Under the pieces are notes generated by a model. It saw only the letters and a list, made by a program, of their open reading frames with translations. It searched no databases and was not told where the DNA came from. This document shows positions 34,089 to 45,224 of a stretch of DNA of 64,000 nt, piece after piece. The stretch lies in contig WOUO01000003.1 in assembly GCA_017139535.1 (NCBI GenBank), positions 1 to 64,000 on the forward strand. Reading direction: 5' to 3'. Position 1 is the first letter of the stretch; every line of letters starts with the position of its first letter. A program made the position numbers and the translations under genes. Source of the stretch: Trichocladium uniseriatum (lineage: Eukaryota > Ascomycota > Sordariomycetes > Sordariales > Chaetomiaceae).

Positions 34089-34571
34089 TATTATTGGAGG
34101 GTATTGTTGCGGTGTTACCCGCATGGGGAGTTTCTATTTGGATTGCGACACGGCTCGAAGTCGCCGAGGATGGAGTTAGGACTTCTCATACCGGATCACG
34201 AGATAGCAAGGCGTTCAGGGCTGTGTTTGCTGTACCTCGGTTTTGAGATGGGATTCTTTTATCTTCTACAACAACCAGGGCGTGGGATAACGCCATGGGA
34301 TAGTTTAATCTGCATTGAGAGGCAGACTTGTGGGGGTTGATGCTCATGAAGTGGGAAGGGCCGCCTCATGTTGATATCCCAAGATACCAAAATCAAATTC
34401 GTTTCGCAATTAGTCAAGCCAGACTGTACAGTTGCACTTATTCCCAGGCCCTTCTGTCACCTAATCTGGCATTCTTCATAGCCGACCTGCATAGCCACCA
34501 AGGGAGATACATCTGCACACACCTGTGGCTTCGGCCAGTTGGTACACTTTGCACAATATTCTGCTAGGTTA
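34089..34571. other. Convergent intergenic region
   Basis: 3' flanks of the membrane-protein gene and the nucleotidyltransferase-like gene. No coding or RNA feature seen. Confidence 0.35.
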
Positions 34572-36152
34572 CTATTCACAGCTACCCTGCTCGGGTATGC
34601 CCTTCCCACTCTTCCCGCCGCCCGCCTTCAGCTGCATGGCCTCTCGAGCCCTTTCCTTCTGTTTTTCCCACGCAATCTCGCCGACGTGCTCCCTATCCAA
34701 CCGTTTTAGTCATGGTTTTCCTTTTCCTGGTTGGTAGTTTGCGAACTACCAGGGGGGCGGAAAGAGTCCCGGGAGAACCAAAAAGGGGGGACTTGGTGTA
34801 GGTTTGACATACCAATTATCCCGGACAAAGCTGCCCGCGACCTCAGTGTTATAGTATCCATCAGCATCTCGAAGCGTGCTCGGCGGGGCGATTCCAAAAG
34901 ACTGGTCGTCCCCCATGACTATCTTCCTCATGGCCGACATCAGGCACGCCCTCAACTGCGGATCAAGGGTGCCTGGGACCCAGCTTTTGATCGAAGATTT
35001 CATCTCCTCAGCCTCCCGCTTCAGCCGCCAAGCTCTCAATCGTTCCTTGTATTCGGCCTCGACAAAGAAGTAGGCGAAAGCTTCGTCCCGAACAGCGGCC
35101 CGTGCCTGGTGGATAGATGTGCCGGGATCCTTGCGCATGAACTTCCCTTTGGCGCGGAGGTCGGGTATGAACTCGTTGATCCAGCGCCGATAAACGGGGC
35201 GGCCCTTCATCCGGCGACGGTCGTTCGACTTGAGTCTTTTCCGTCCCTCCTCGCCGCCAACGACGCCGAGCCCTCCGTTTTCGCCTTCGGCATCCTGGCC
35301 CACTGCGTCATGAACCCAGAAGAGGCGGCAGGTTGTCGCGTAGTCGAAAAGGGCGTCGACCGACTCGAAAGGCTTATCCCAGAAGCTCTCGACCTCCATC
35401 CCCAGGAAATGTAGGATCTCGACGGGGTTCTGGGTGAGACGCACCTTGGCCTGCTTGCGGTCGAATTTCTCGATCTCGGGTATCCTGAGCCAGAGTGCTT
35501 CCTCGTCGACTGTGAGCCCATAGGGCCGAATGGTGCTTCCAAGGAGGTTCCACAGGTCGCCATGAGCATGCTTGAACAGAATCTATGGGGTCGTCAGCGC
35601 TTTCCTTTGGGAGGGTTGGCTTTGGCGGACAACCAGGAGCAACGAGTGTGGATGGGTTGGAACTCGAATAATACTTACCCAGCAGAGCTCATCTACACTC
35701 GAACAGATGCGGACATCGACTTGAATGTACTTTTCTTTCGGCTCCTGCTCCTCGCTCGCAGTCTCATCGACACTGGGTAGGTCGTTGTCGGTCAAGACAC
35801 CATTGCCCACGTCGGCAGGCCACCTGATGGCCAAGTTCGCCGATGTTCCAGTTGGCTGAATGATTGCATACTCTACACAGAGAAGACGCTTGACGGCTTC
35901 CATGAGCTCTCGTGGAGTCGTCTGGGTCGTGTGGTCCGAGGCGGTGGGAAAGACGAGGCGCCTCTCAAGAGCGACGAGGATGTCCACATCGCCATAGTCC
36001 TTCTTGCCCGGGCCTTCGATGGGGGTCGCAACGCAGATGAAGAGCTTCCGTAACGCAGCATGGCAGGCAGATGTCACTTGCTGGTAGACTTTGGGAGGCA
36101 TGCGGGGGGTGTGGGGGGGATTGGGCAGCGAGGAGAAGGCGGAACCACCCAT
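34572..36152 (-). CDS. Nucleotidyltransferase-like protein of unknown function
   Basis: 454 residues from three exons: 36152-35679, 35582-34813 and 34692-34572, all phases consistent. It opens MGGSAFSSLPNPPHTPRMPP, then KLFICVATPIEGPGKKDYGD directly followed by VDILVALE. A GGS start followed by a DxDI pair (GDVDIL) is the catalytic layout of the polymerase-beta/minimal nucleotidyltransferase fold. A later acidic IQVDVRIC may give the third carboxylate. The rest is helical and basic (KEKYIQVDVR, RRWINEFIPDLRAKGKFMR). It ends WEKQKERAREAMQLKAGGGK. I recall uncharacterised homologues in filamentous fungi. Whether the active site is intact cannot be decided by eye. The frame is open upstream of 36152, but no earlier ATG exists. 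Confidence 0.75.
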
Positions 36153-36769
36153 GATGGCAATTCGCCGAGCAGTGACGATGTCGAAGTTTGTGGTTTTGGT
36201 GAATGGGAGAGAGTGAATCACGTCGAGCAAAAGTGCCAGAAGTAAATAGAGAGCCAGAAATTGGGTAGTAATTTGGTCGAACGGTTTGCGAGGCTGCGTT
36301 GCTGGTCGGTTTGTGGGCTGGGTCAATCACTCAATGACTCATGGGTGAAAACGAGGTATGGGAAATCGGACTGAATCTGCATTGCAATGTCTTCTATCCA
36401 GCTTTGAATGGAGGGGCCCCGTGATGCTTCTTATGTTATCACTGTCTGTCATGTTGCGTGTCAATATTTTGGGGAAGTACTGTCAACGGCTCTTCGGTGT
36501 GACTGGAGCGGGCCTAGGCACTCTTCCACTGGGGACGGAACGGGAAGCAGTTTGCCTGACCTGAGGAGTGCCAAGATACCAACCAGAAGGCTTGGCCTGT
36601 GCTCTGTTAGGCAAAATGTGGGGCAGTATTTGCTGGGAGCAACATGGAAGGCTGTGGGCCTTTGTCGAGTCGTACCCAGCCGCTCTCAGAACCATTACCA
36701 CGCCTCAAAGCCATACCAATCCAAATTCACACATCGCAGCCGCACAACTCCCGTAGTCAGCAGTGTATC
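36153..36769. other. Bidirectional promoter region, nucleotidyltransferase-like / LSM6
   Basis: 617 bp between the two start codons. No defined promoter motif recognised. Confidence 0.35.
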
Positions 36770-37155
36770 ATGGAGAACGGAACAGTCTCACAGGGAGAGG
36801 GCAAGGATCCCTCGGGTTTCCTGAGCGAGATCATTGGGAACCCTGTTACCGTCAAGCTCAACTCGGGCGTCGTCTACAAGGGCAAGTCCTCCGTAGTGAT
36901 CCCCAAGAGAAGTGATCATGCGCTAACACCCTGCTCTTGCGTCGTTCAGGCGAGCTTCAGTCCGTGGATGGATACATGAACATTGCTTTGGAAAAGACAG
37001 AAGAGTATGTCAACGGCGCCAAGCGGAGGAGCTACGGTGATGCATTCGTCAGAGGCAACAACGGTATGTGGTTTCTGATCTGCTACTCACTTGACTCATT
37101 CATAGAGAGCCCTGACTAACCTAGAGACTTAGTCATGTACATCTCAGCCGATTGA
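36770..37155 (+). CDS. LSM6: U6 snRNA-associated Sm-like protein LSm6
   Basis: 82 residues from three exons: 36770-36881, 36950-37063 and 37133-37155. It is a subunit of the Lsm1-7 (mRNA decay) and Lsm2-8 (U6 snRNP) rings. Sm1 is GFLSEIIGNPVTVKLNSGVV and then YKGELQSVDGYMN; Sm2 includes VRGNN followed by VMYISAD. The first intron starts with GC (TACAAGG|GCAAGT) and ends TTCAG, a GC-AG intron with otherwise perfect donor consensus. No GT site nearby keeps the invariant YKGELQ join. Intron 2 is GTATGT...TTAG. The final exon is only 23 nt. Confidence 0.92.
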
Positions 37156-37852
37156 TGAGACGGGTTCAAGGACGAGCCGAAGGCCAAGCAAGGAGCATCT
37201 CCCACGCCGATGCCGTCCAGTTGGGCACAGGCCTGCCAGGCCTACATTCCGACAGCCGCCCAGTGTGTGGTGTCGATGAACGTCACTGGGATGCCGAAGA
37301 AACCTTGTAATGGGGTTCCAGGCCTGGTAGACCAGGCCTTAAAATATCTCTTTGGGCGGCCTTCCACACCTATCCCCGTGAATCCCAAGCCTAGCAAATG
37401 CAGTTTCTAGCTTCAGTCTATGCAGCCGCTAGCTTCACATGGGAAGTTTGTGATTCTACGAAGCACATTTGTAGCAATTTTCTCTGTAAAGAGGCTTCTC
37501 GCCAGTACCGTTTTCGGGATTGCACAACATTCCCCATTCTCACATCAGAAACACGGCTGCATGCTTTATTAAAGAATGATAGGATTGTATTGCAAGCTTC
37601 CACGAGACTATCTCGAATGCAAAGTAAAGTGAGTGACTACTATTTTTCCCATACTCGGCTACCCCTTCCTATCCATCCACCAATTCTGACGCCTATCAAA
37701 GCAAACTCCGTGACACAACACAGTCAAGCGACCCATTAACTCCATGCCTGCAAACTAACTCCTGCGCTTTCTCTCCTCCTCATTAAGCTACCCTGGCGGA
37801 AAACGAAGACTACAACGACGGGAAGGAATGAATGAAGGCGGCAGATTGCGCT
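37156..37852. other. Convergent intergenic region, LSM6 / small heat-shock gene
   Basis: Two 3' flanks. The middle part (37.4-37.75 kb) is AT-richer. No feature supported. Confidence 0.35.
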
Positions 37853-38452
37853 TTAGTTGATGGCGATGCGGCGGGTCTCGTGCTTCTTGGCCTTGGGGAC
37901 AGTGAGGCTCAGGACGCCATTGTTAAGGTTGGCCGAGACAGCGTCCTGGTCAACGCGCGTGGGGAAGCTGAAGGTGCGGGCGAACTCGCCGACGGAGCGT
38001 TCCTGCACCCAGTACTTTTCGAAGGGCGCCTTGGCCTTGTCACCGCCGCGCGGCTCCTCTTCTTTCGCCTTTGCCTCCGTGGCCGCAGCGGGCTCCTCGC
38101 CCTTCTCTGTAATGGCGCCGCTCATCTGGGTGTCCTCGACCAAGGCCGCAGGAGGGGTGCCGGACGTGTAGGTGCGCTCGGAACGGCCGCGGATCACGAG
38201 GGTCTGGGGGTCGGTAAATTCGATTTGCACCTTCTCGCGCTCGATCCCGGGCAGTTCGCCGTGAAGTTCGTAGGCCTTGTCCGTCTCACGCACGTCGAAC
38301 CTTGGGTTGAAGGTGGCGATGTGCTGGCGCCGGTTTCGGGGTTGTTCGTTGCCGCGGGCCTCACGCGAGTAGCTGTCAAACTCGTCCAGGAGGCGGAAGA
38401 GCGGCGTGAAGCTCGGGTTGGAGTCGTAGAAGCTGCGAGGGAAGAAGGCCAT
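37853..38452 (-). CDS. HSP30: Small heat-shock protein (Hsp20/alpha-crystallin family)
   Basis: 199 residues, one exon. It starts MAFFPRSFYDSNPSFTPLFR. The alpha-crystallin domain begins NPRFDVRETDKAYELHGELP and GIEREKVQIEFTD. It is interrupted by a Lys/Glu/Ala-rich insertion (about 105-140) and resumes YWVQERSVGEFARTFSFPTR, ending NNGVLSLTVPKAKK. This insertion is typical of Neurospora HSP30-type proteins. It acts as an ATP-independent holdase. The promoter carries a TATA box and three heat-shock elements, so heat induction by HSF is well supported. The symbol follows Neurospora usage. Confidence 0.92.
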   Translation of the reverse strand: MAFFPRSFYDSNPSFTPLFRLLDEFDSYSREARGNEQPRNRRQHIATFNPRFDVRETDKAYELHGELPGIEREKVQIEFTDPQTLVIRGRSERTYTSGTPPAALVEDTQMSGAITEKGEEPAAATEAKAKEEEPRGGDKAKAPFEKYWVQERSVGEFARTFSFPTRVDQDAVSANLNNGVLSLTVPKAKKHETRRIAIN

Positions 38453-38625
38453 TTCGGTTGAACTTGGTTGGTGAGATCTTCTGAGACCGTTGGAAGGAAG
38501 TGGTGAAAGGCGTGCGAGTGTTTGCGAAATTGCAGTGTGTTGAGCAGAGAGAAGCTATGCTGATGGATGTCGATTGTTGTCTGTGGAGAAGGGAGCAGGA
38601 TGAAGCCTCGGTCTCTCACGGCGGG

Positions 38626-38632
38626 TTATATA
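38626..38632 (-). promoter_or_regulatory. TATA box of the small heat-shock gene
   Basis: TATATAA on the minus strand, 174 bp upstream of the ATG and just downstream of the nearest heat-shock element. Confidence 0.6.
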
Positions 38633-38655
38633 CACGCGCGGCGAGCCAACCGTCC

Positions 38656-38843
38656 GTTCTACAAACTTCCGGAACCATCGTCGTTGACGCAAAGTGTGAC
38701 GGCGACAGGAGATTCTAGAATAATGTTGAATCTGCCAAAGCAATGGGATACGTTGACTGTAGCTTCTTTCAGCTTCTGAATATTGAGCTCGGGATGGAAC
38801 TGACGCGGCATGGAGGATGCTCAAGAAGGGCCTAGAACCTTCT
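38656..38843 (-). promoter_or_regulatory. Three heat-shock elements upstream of the small heat-shock gene
   Basis: Read on the plus strand, nTTCn/nGAAn units with correct 5-bp register occur three times. GTTCT-acaaa-CTTCC-GGAAC is at 38656-38675 (one unit skipped). ATTCT-AGAAT is at 38711-38720. AGAAG-ggcct-AGAAC-CTTCT is at 38824-38843 (one unit skipped). Such gapped and continuous arrays bind trimeric HSF. Confidence 0.7.
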
Positions 38844-39401
38844 AGGGCCAGTGTCGCCATTGCCTTTGTTCAAGTTTCGAGTTGGAAACTCGTGTGAGTA
38901 TCTGTAAAAATCTTCTGACTTCCACATCATTGTGCTGCAACAATTAACCATGGAATATTCAGGAATGAAAGCGAGAAAGCAGCAGTTTGGTCAAGTGCTT
39001 CGGATCGTCCAATCCAAAGTGAGCTGTCATCCGAACCAAGGGAGGTTCGAGAAGATTCAAGTGGGGATTGTAAGATGGTGGGGTTGACGGAGATCCACCG
39101 GGGCACCTTGAACCGATGACGTCACAAGAGCTGGGCAATGAGAAAGCGTCTCCTTGAGGCACAAGCAGCGCACCTTCCATGGTATGTGAGGCTCCCAGGA
39201 AAAGTGGAATTAGATTCGCAGGCCACTCTTCCGTATTTTGTCGGGTGCTCGCTGGTGATGCCACGGCCAAGGCCCAAATCAGCCCTAACCCCGAACTGCG
39301 CTTGTGACGGTTCCTTTCCAAGCTTTGTCTTCACCCTCTTCTCCAGCGGCCTGGAGGGCTAGAATAGGGGCGCTGGGCTGTCTGGAACCATTTCCTCGCT
39401 G
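38844..39401. other. Intergenic, upstream of the heat-shock gene and 3' of the YTH gene
   Basis: No further promoter element or gene recognised. The last 250 bp probably include the YTH gene's 3' UTR. Confidence 0.3.
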
Positions 39402-41569
39402 CTAACATTGTGACTGCATCGGTGGAAATCCCGCCACGACGGGTACTCGAACTCCCATCGCAGCCATCGGCGGAACTAGGCCCGGGAGCATGCCCACTGC
39501 GGGACTCTGTGCCCTGTTAAAGAGCCCGATCAGCCTCCTCCCGACTGATGGCTCAAGTTCCGTCCCGTCTCTCGCTATCTTGACCTCCCTATTCGAGTTC
39601 CACGGGTTTCTTAGCCCCCTTGTCCGATAGAAGGGTAGTCGAGAGGTGGACAGCCACTCGAGCCGGAACGGTTTGCCCCACGCCTTCGGCTCGCTGTCAC
39701 CGCCACCCTCCTGGACGCTCCGCACGCTCCGCACGCTCGGGGCGCTGCCCGTGTCCCCGCCCACGGAGCCTGCGGAGCCGTCATCGTCCTGCGCTCCATC
39801 CGGTCCCCTGTCTTCGCTCTCTGCCTCCCAGAAGATGGTGCCACGGGCCGAGTCGTCGACAATACGGCCCTTGGGTGCGAATTCTGTAGGTTCCGTAGGT
39901 ATCGCTTTGGGCAAGTCAACGTCGCTCGCCAACTGCACGCTGGGTGCAAACTCAATGGCTGCCGCGGGATCATCGTCGATCGGTGACACCATGCGCGCAT
40001 AGCCAAAATACTCGCCCGACTTGTTCGCCGAGAATACGAGGTACACGTTGTCCGAATTCTGCTCGAGAAGAGATGCGTAAGCTAGGGAAATCTTTCTGGT
40101 TGGGAAGGGCCCATTGCCCCCTCACCTTGAAGGCCGAGTTCAACGTTTCCTCGTTGTGTGACTGTGTAGCCCATGTATTGGTCCGGACGCTCAACTCGAG
40201 GTCTTCAACGGTTAGGCTCTTGAGTACAAAGAAGCGGTCCTTTTGGAAAGACGGGCCATCTGGCGAGGGGCCGGCTGCCTTCACTTCCCCGTTGCTCGTG
40301 GGTGGCCTGGACGTCGCAAGCCCATCTCCATTGGTCTCGACGCTTCCCCCGGCACTTGGTTCTTGTGTAGTTCCCGCCTGAGGTACCGATGCGGCTGGTC
40401 CCGTCGGCGCTGTAACACCGGCCGGTCCCTCGACGGTGCTCTTACGCAGCCTGCTCACCAGCCGGACCGTCATGAATTTAGAATCGTGCAATTTCCGCTG
40501 AGCCGCTGAGCAAGATTGCTCGTCCTTGAAGTTGGCAAAGGCACAATTGCTTTTGGAGATGAGAAAGAGGGACTCGAGCCCATCGGCTTCTTTGCAAACG
40601 TGGTGGACCAGGCTCATCAGTTCCGTCTGGGGAGGGAGATTTCCAATCCATATGGCATGACCTAGCACGACTCGTTAAGTCTGGCGTACTCACAAATCGA
40701 CCAGTCAAAAGGTGACACTTACCGCTCTGCCGTGGCTTCCTTGGGGGGCCTCGAACAATGTTTTGGCGGCTTTCGGCTGATGTTGCAGAGCAGTCAGCGT
40801 GATGCTTCTCGGGACCTCTGGGCCATTGGTACTGACCATTGCCTTGGTGAGCGGGCGACATCGAATTCGCCTCGTGGCTTCCCAACTGCGCCTGCAAAGC
40901 TCTCAGGTCGGCGTGCTGATGCTGAGTCGGGAGCCCATACTGCCCGGGATGCCCAGGTGCAAATTGTCCTTGTACATGGGGTGGCTGCCCGGGAAAGGGC
41001 GGTGCTGGCGCGTAGTAGAATTGCGCTCCTGGGTGGTGCGGCTGGCTCATGACAACCGGTGATGGGTAATAGCTCATCTCGCCCCTAGAAGGCAGAGCGG
41101 TTGACGGCTGGGGTGAGAGGGTTGACGGGTAGAACTGCGGCATGTGCATGTGCTGCGGGACGTAATATTGCTGGGTTGGGACTGGTCCCATGGTCGTTGG
41201 TGCCCCGAACTGGGCGGCGGGCAGCTGAGCAGTCGTTCCGGGGGACATCATCGAGGCCGTGTTGTACCTCTGCGGACTTTGACCATAGGCATGCGGTCGG
41301 TAGTGCTGCTGCGGCAGAGCATTGGCCATGGCGCTGAAGTCGAAGGGACCCATTCTCTGTTGATACGTCATCTCAAGCTGGGACGCGAAAGCATGCTGGG
41401 GGCCAGCGGTTTGTTCGTGCTGTTGTTGAGGTTGGTCGGCGGCGGCGGCGGTGGTGGTGGCGGTGGTGTTGTCCGGTTCAACATGTATGGATTTCGGGGG
41501 CGTGCCAGCCGAAGTGACCTGCTCAAGGAACTCTGCTGGAGCACCGGGTTGGAAAGTTTTGTCTCCCAT
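39402..41569 (-). CDS. YTH-domain RNA-binding protein with an RRM (m6A reader type)
   Basis: 679 residues from three exons: 41569-40723, 40661-40126 and 40058-39402. Residues 1-280 are low-complexity, rich in Gln, Pro, His and Tyr, with a short Thr/Ala run near 40. An RRM-like domain follows (HAIWIGNLPPQTELMSLVHH, then SNCAFANFKDEQSC). The YTH domain starts KDRFFVLKSLTVEDLELSVR with NTWATQSHNEE supplying the first cage Trp. It continues NVYLVFSANKSGEYFGYARM and, after an insertion of about 90 residues, FWEAESE and KPFRLEWLSTSRLPFYRTRG. YTH domains read N6-methyladenosine in RNA. The phase-0 join of exons 2 and 3 falls inside the YTH domain. Confidence 0.88.
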
Positions 41570-43762
41570 GGGGCGTCGGGAGTTGCGGGCACGCAGGCTA
41601 AGGGACGGTTCGCTGCTTTCAAGCGGAACCGGTTGCAATCCCCTGCAGTCGGTGGGCTGGCAAGAGAGAATTTGAGAAAAGGGCAGAAGGGCAAGACCAG
41701 ACGCAACCCAGATTGTTACTTTTCTTTTTCTTTTCTCGCCACGGATAGCGGGGGCAGGAGGTGAAACGGAACCAATCTTCGAGGGCGTCAAGGGCGTGGA
41801 CGAACAGCAGCCGAGCTATTATTTCTAGCGTGGCGATGGCCAAAACGGTGACGGTACCGGAGAAAACTTGGGCGTTCTTGTTAGATTCTGCATATACCTT
41901 TGTGTCGTAGCAGGCCTGGCCACCCACCTGCCGTTTACAGCGTTGTCTGCTTGCGTGGTGCTGCCAGTGGCGTAAGGTAGGGCGGCAAATAACCTGTCCC
42001 CCTCTTGTGCGTTGTTCCTCTTAATCCCGTGCAATTCTCCCGGTTCGGATATCTAGTGTAGGACAGTGTCTAACTGGTGAATGGCTGCTCAGAGCCGTGG
42101 GAGCGAAGAAGGCTTCGTTTGGTTATTCCAAGGATTTGCGCTGTCAGCGAGTGGCCAAGCTCGTGGTAGGTCTTGAAGCTTAAGGGGGGTTGTGAGGTTT
42201 GTGAAAGGCGGAGGCAACGGCGGGTCGGCTACGTCTAACATGGACCAGTTAGCAGTGTCGTTAATGTACGTCTAGAACCGTGGGAACGAGAGGGCACTCG
42301 GTTCAGAGGGAACAACGGCGCGCAGTCTCCCAGTTTCTGTTCGCTCCAGTGCGGGATTGGCCAAGTGGCAGGGCCCTGATCTTGACTGGAGCTATTCCAG
42401 GCAAGGATGTGCAGGATGGCCCCCTGGAGTCTGGCCATCTGGGGAGAGAAGAGGTGCATGGCAAGCAGGAGGCGTGGGGATGGGATGATCCGGCGAGGCG
42501 AAGTTGAAGATTATGGAACAGACAAAAGAGGTGCATGAGTTTCGCCACAGTGACCATGGTACCGGGTGAGAGCAGGATATTTTGGGCGGACATGCTCCAA
42601 GCCTTCTTCTCCCAGGTGTGCTCTCAGGGCCCTGTGCTGTACGATTACATGTACCCGGAAATCCATCCGCCTGTGATTTCGTGAAGTCGGCGGAGGGCGA
42701 AGTAAGCCCCGGGCTTCCAGCTGTGGGCTGGGAGCCGTGAGCTGCGAGATGCGCCGGACGATGCACCACCGGCACTTCAATCGGGGATGGTTTGCCCCGC
42801 CTGCATCTTGTTCCCTCGATGCCCGTCACTGCCCATCAGAGCAGCCGTCCTCAAGCAGGATCGAGGAGCTTCGAGAGTGGCCAGGGCCATGTTTTTGATG
42901 AACCTGCTTGTGGCTGTTTAGAGCTTGTCCACTAAGAAAGAATTTGGAGCGCGGAGAAGTGAAGGTGGGCATCCACCCCTGGATCATACATGGGTGGGGC
43001 GTTACGGCCTGGAATGCTGACGTCATAGCAGACGAGATGCCTTCTCGTCGGTGCACTTGACACTGTCCGGATGCCGACAAACAGCCTATTTGACCCTGCT
43101 GCAGCACTGTACGTACACTGGGAGTCTGTCCTCTGTAAAGTAGGGATTTTGAGATGACGCACTTGAGGTGGTTGATGGCAAGAAACCGGGTCAAGTTGCA
43201 GTCGTGATATGAATACAACCGCCGTCGGCTTAGAGTTACCTATTCCTAGGCACCTACGTACGCCGTCGGCTGAAAGCGCTGTGTTGTGCTTCGGCTGTCT
43301 CTCGCCAGCTAATATCTACAACTATGTCTGTACTAAGTAATGTTGTTTGCGTAGTCCGCTTCCGTGAGTGTATAGCTGCGCTCAGATGCAGAGCAACCAC
43401 TCGGCGCTATGATGCACTGGGCCGACCCAGCCAGTTTCCAAAGCTCGAAACTCAAGAGTCCGCCACATGATGGAATATAGCAGCAATACATGGTTTACAG
43501 TCACATCAAGAGGACGATCATCTGCACCTATTTCTCCGGGCTCCATCTTGCAGCGACGCCAAGCCGAGCGCTACACTTTCCGAGACCACTAATCTCCTGC
43601 CAATCAATGACCTCTGTTTCCGCCCTAGAGTTTGACAAGGCTGAGATATCCAGGCCATTAGAAAAGGCCAAAGCCGCACGCTGGCATGTGTTCCGCGGGA
43701 CTTGGTGTTTTGATGTATTGTATGTACCGTACAACGCAACGTCGACCTTGCCGATCTCCTGT
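41570..43762. other. 2.2-kb intergenic region, no supported gene
   Basis: Between the YTH gene start and the 3' end of the proteasome gene. It likely holds a long YTH leader and promoter. Overlapping frames up to 145 codons show no family likeness and no consistent splicing. Confidence 0.4.
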
Positions 43763-44641
43763 CTAGTCGCGCTTGAGCGGCATCAAGACCTCCTCAATTC
43801 CTTCCCTAGTGATGACCATCATCTGCAGACCGTCACCCACCTCGATGTGCCGTTCGACCGCTCCATCAAAAGCGTCCTTAACCAGGATCTCCACCTCGTC
43901 ACGAGCCAGGGGCCGCCGCTCGCGCTCCTGGAGGGCGTGGCCCTCGCCGCTGTTCGGAATGTACTGGTTCTTGAAGTTGACCTGGTTGTCCAAAAAGGGC
44001 ATTATCAAGCTGGCAGCAGCGCCGCCAGCCCGGCACTGCTCCCGCTCGTAGCTGCCGACCGGGTCGTACGAATACACGGCGCCCTTTCCCTCCTCATCCA
44101 GCCCGCCCAGAATTGCGTGTGCATAGTACGGGAAGAAGCGCTTCTGGTATAGGATGGTCGACAGTCGCTGCGCGCAGGCCTTGACGCTCATGGGTTTGCC
44201 GTGGCGGTACCGATACATCTTGCAGATGGCGTCGAGCCGTTCTTTGAGAGCTTCGCCGTCGGCCGCGAAGCCAACCACCGAGAGGACAATCGTTGCATCC
44301 TTTTGATCTGCCGTCGTGCCGCCAATCTTGAAAAGTTTGGGGTGGTGCCGCGAGTTGATGCTGTAGCCCGACGTGAGACGTGTGTCGCCAGCCATGATGG
44401 TAAAGTCGGCGCCGGCGATGGCAAGGGTCGAGCCGCCGTTGTCCGTATAGCTAGATTGACTATTAGCCATCTGCTGTCAAGCAGCACAATGATGTGCGAT
44501 GCGTGCACCGGAGGGGTTATGGGAACCGTACGGGTCGAAGCGATGCTCTCGAGCGCCTTCGGGCGCATTGGTCCTGGGAGCATCGTTGAACGAGTAGTTG
44601 GGCCCGTTCATGAGGGGGTTTTGGCTAAACATGGCTGCCAT
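43763..44641 (-). CDS. PRE7: 20S proteasome subunit beta-6 (Pre7/PSMB1)
   Basis: 265 residues from two exons, 44641-44532 and 44450-43763. Exon 1 gives MAAMFSQNPLMNGPNYSFND and GAREHRFDP; splicing with a GTACGG donor and CTAG acceptor yields PYTDNGGSTLAIAGADFTIM. The core reads GDTRLTSGYSINSRHHPKLF and YYAHAILGGLDEEGKGAVYS. It is an inactive beta subunit: the residue expected to be the catalytic Thr1 is not followed by the active-site pattern. It shares a 583-bp divergent promoter with STT4. Confidence 0.95.
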
Positions 44642-45224
44642 GGTCTCTTGCCTGTCGGATGCGCTAAAGGCTCGCTCGCGTCGTGGAAGACGTGTGATGC
44701 GGTTGTGGTGAGTCGAATGGTGAAGGCGGGAGCGGGGACACTGATGAGGCTAGAAGTCGGGAGAGTTGGGGAAGGTCAAACAGTGGAACCTCCTGCCTTC
44801 CGCGCGCGTCAGCCCTGCAGCCTGAAGGGAGTTGCTGGGTTGAGGCTGACAAGGAGAAGCTCGGGCCAAACGAGAGGCTCTTGATGACTCAGCAGAGCTG
44901 CAGGGATTATCCGGTGACGAAAGGCGGCCAATTTCGGGCTCCAATCAGTTTCATAATTACGGATAAGCAATTACACGACCAGAACGACTGCAAGGGGAAG
45001 GTTATCAGGGTCCTCGGTCCCGGTTCTTCTTGTTCCTCACCGTGCCACGCCGCGCCGTGCATGTCTCGACGTTGGCACCTCTCCTTCGACGATCTAATCT
45101 GGTTTTCGGACACTGACGGCTGGGAGGCGGGACTTCCGGGCAATCCGAGAACGGTTGAGAGGGCAAACCCGCTGTTGGATTTGCTTTCCTTCCTCGACTC
45201 CCTATTCAACACAACGAACCCACC
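44642..45224. promoter_or_regulatory. Bidirectional promoter PRE7 / STT4 with CCAAT boxes
   Basis: 583 bp separate the start codons. CCAATCA at 44941-44947 is a good HAP-complex (CCAAT) site and a second CCAAT lies at 44929-44933, roughly mid-way. GGTGACGAAAGG near 44915 vaguely resembles the yeast proteasome element GGTGGCAAA but is too divergent to call. Confidence 0.45.

Noticed and set aside
43490..44152. 220-codon plus-strand frame
   Set aside because: Its larger part is antisense to the well-supported PRE7 exon 2.
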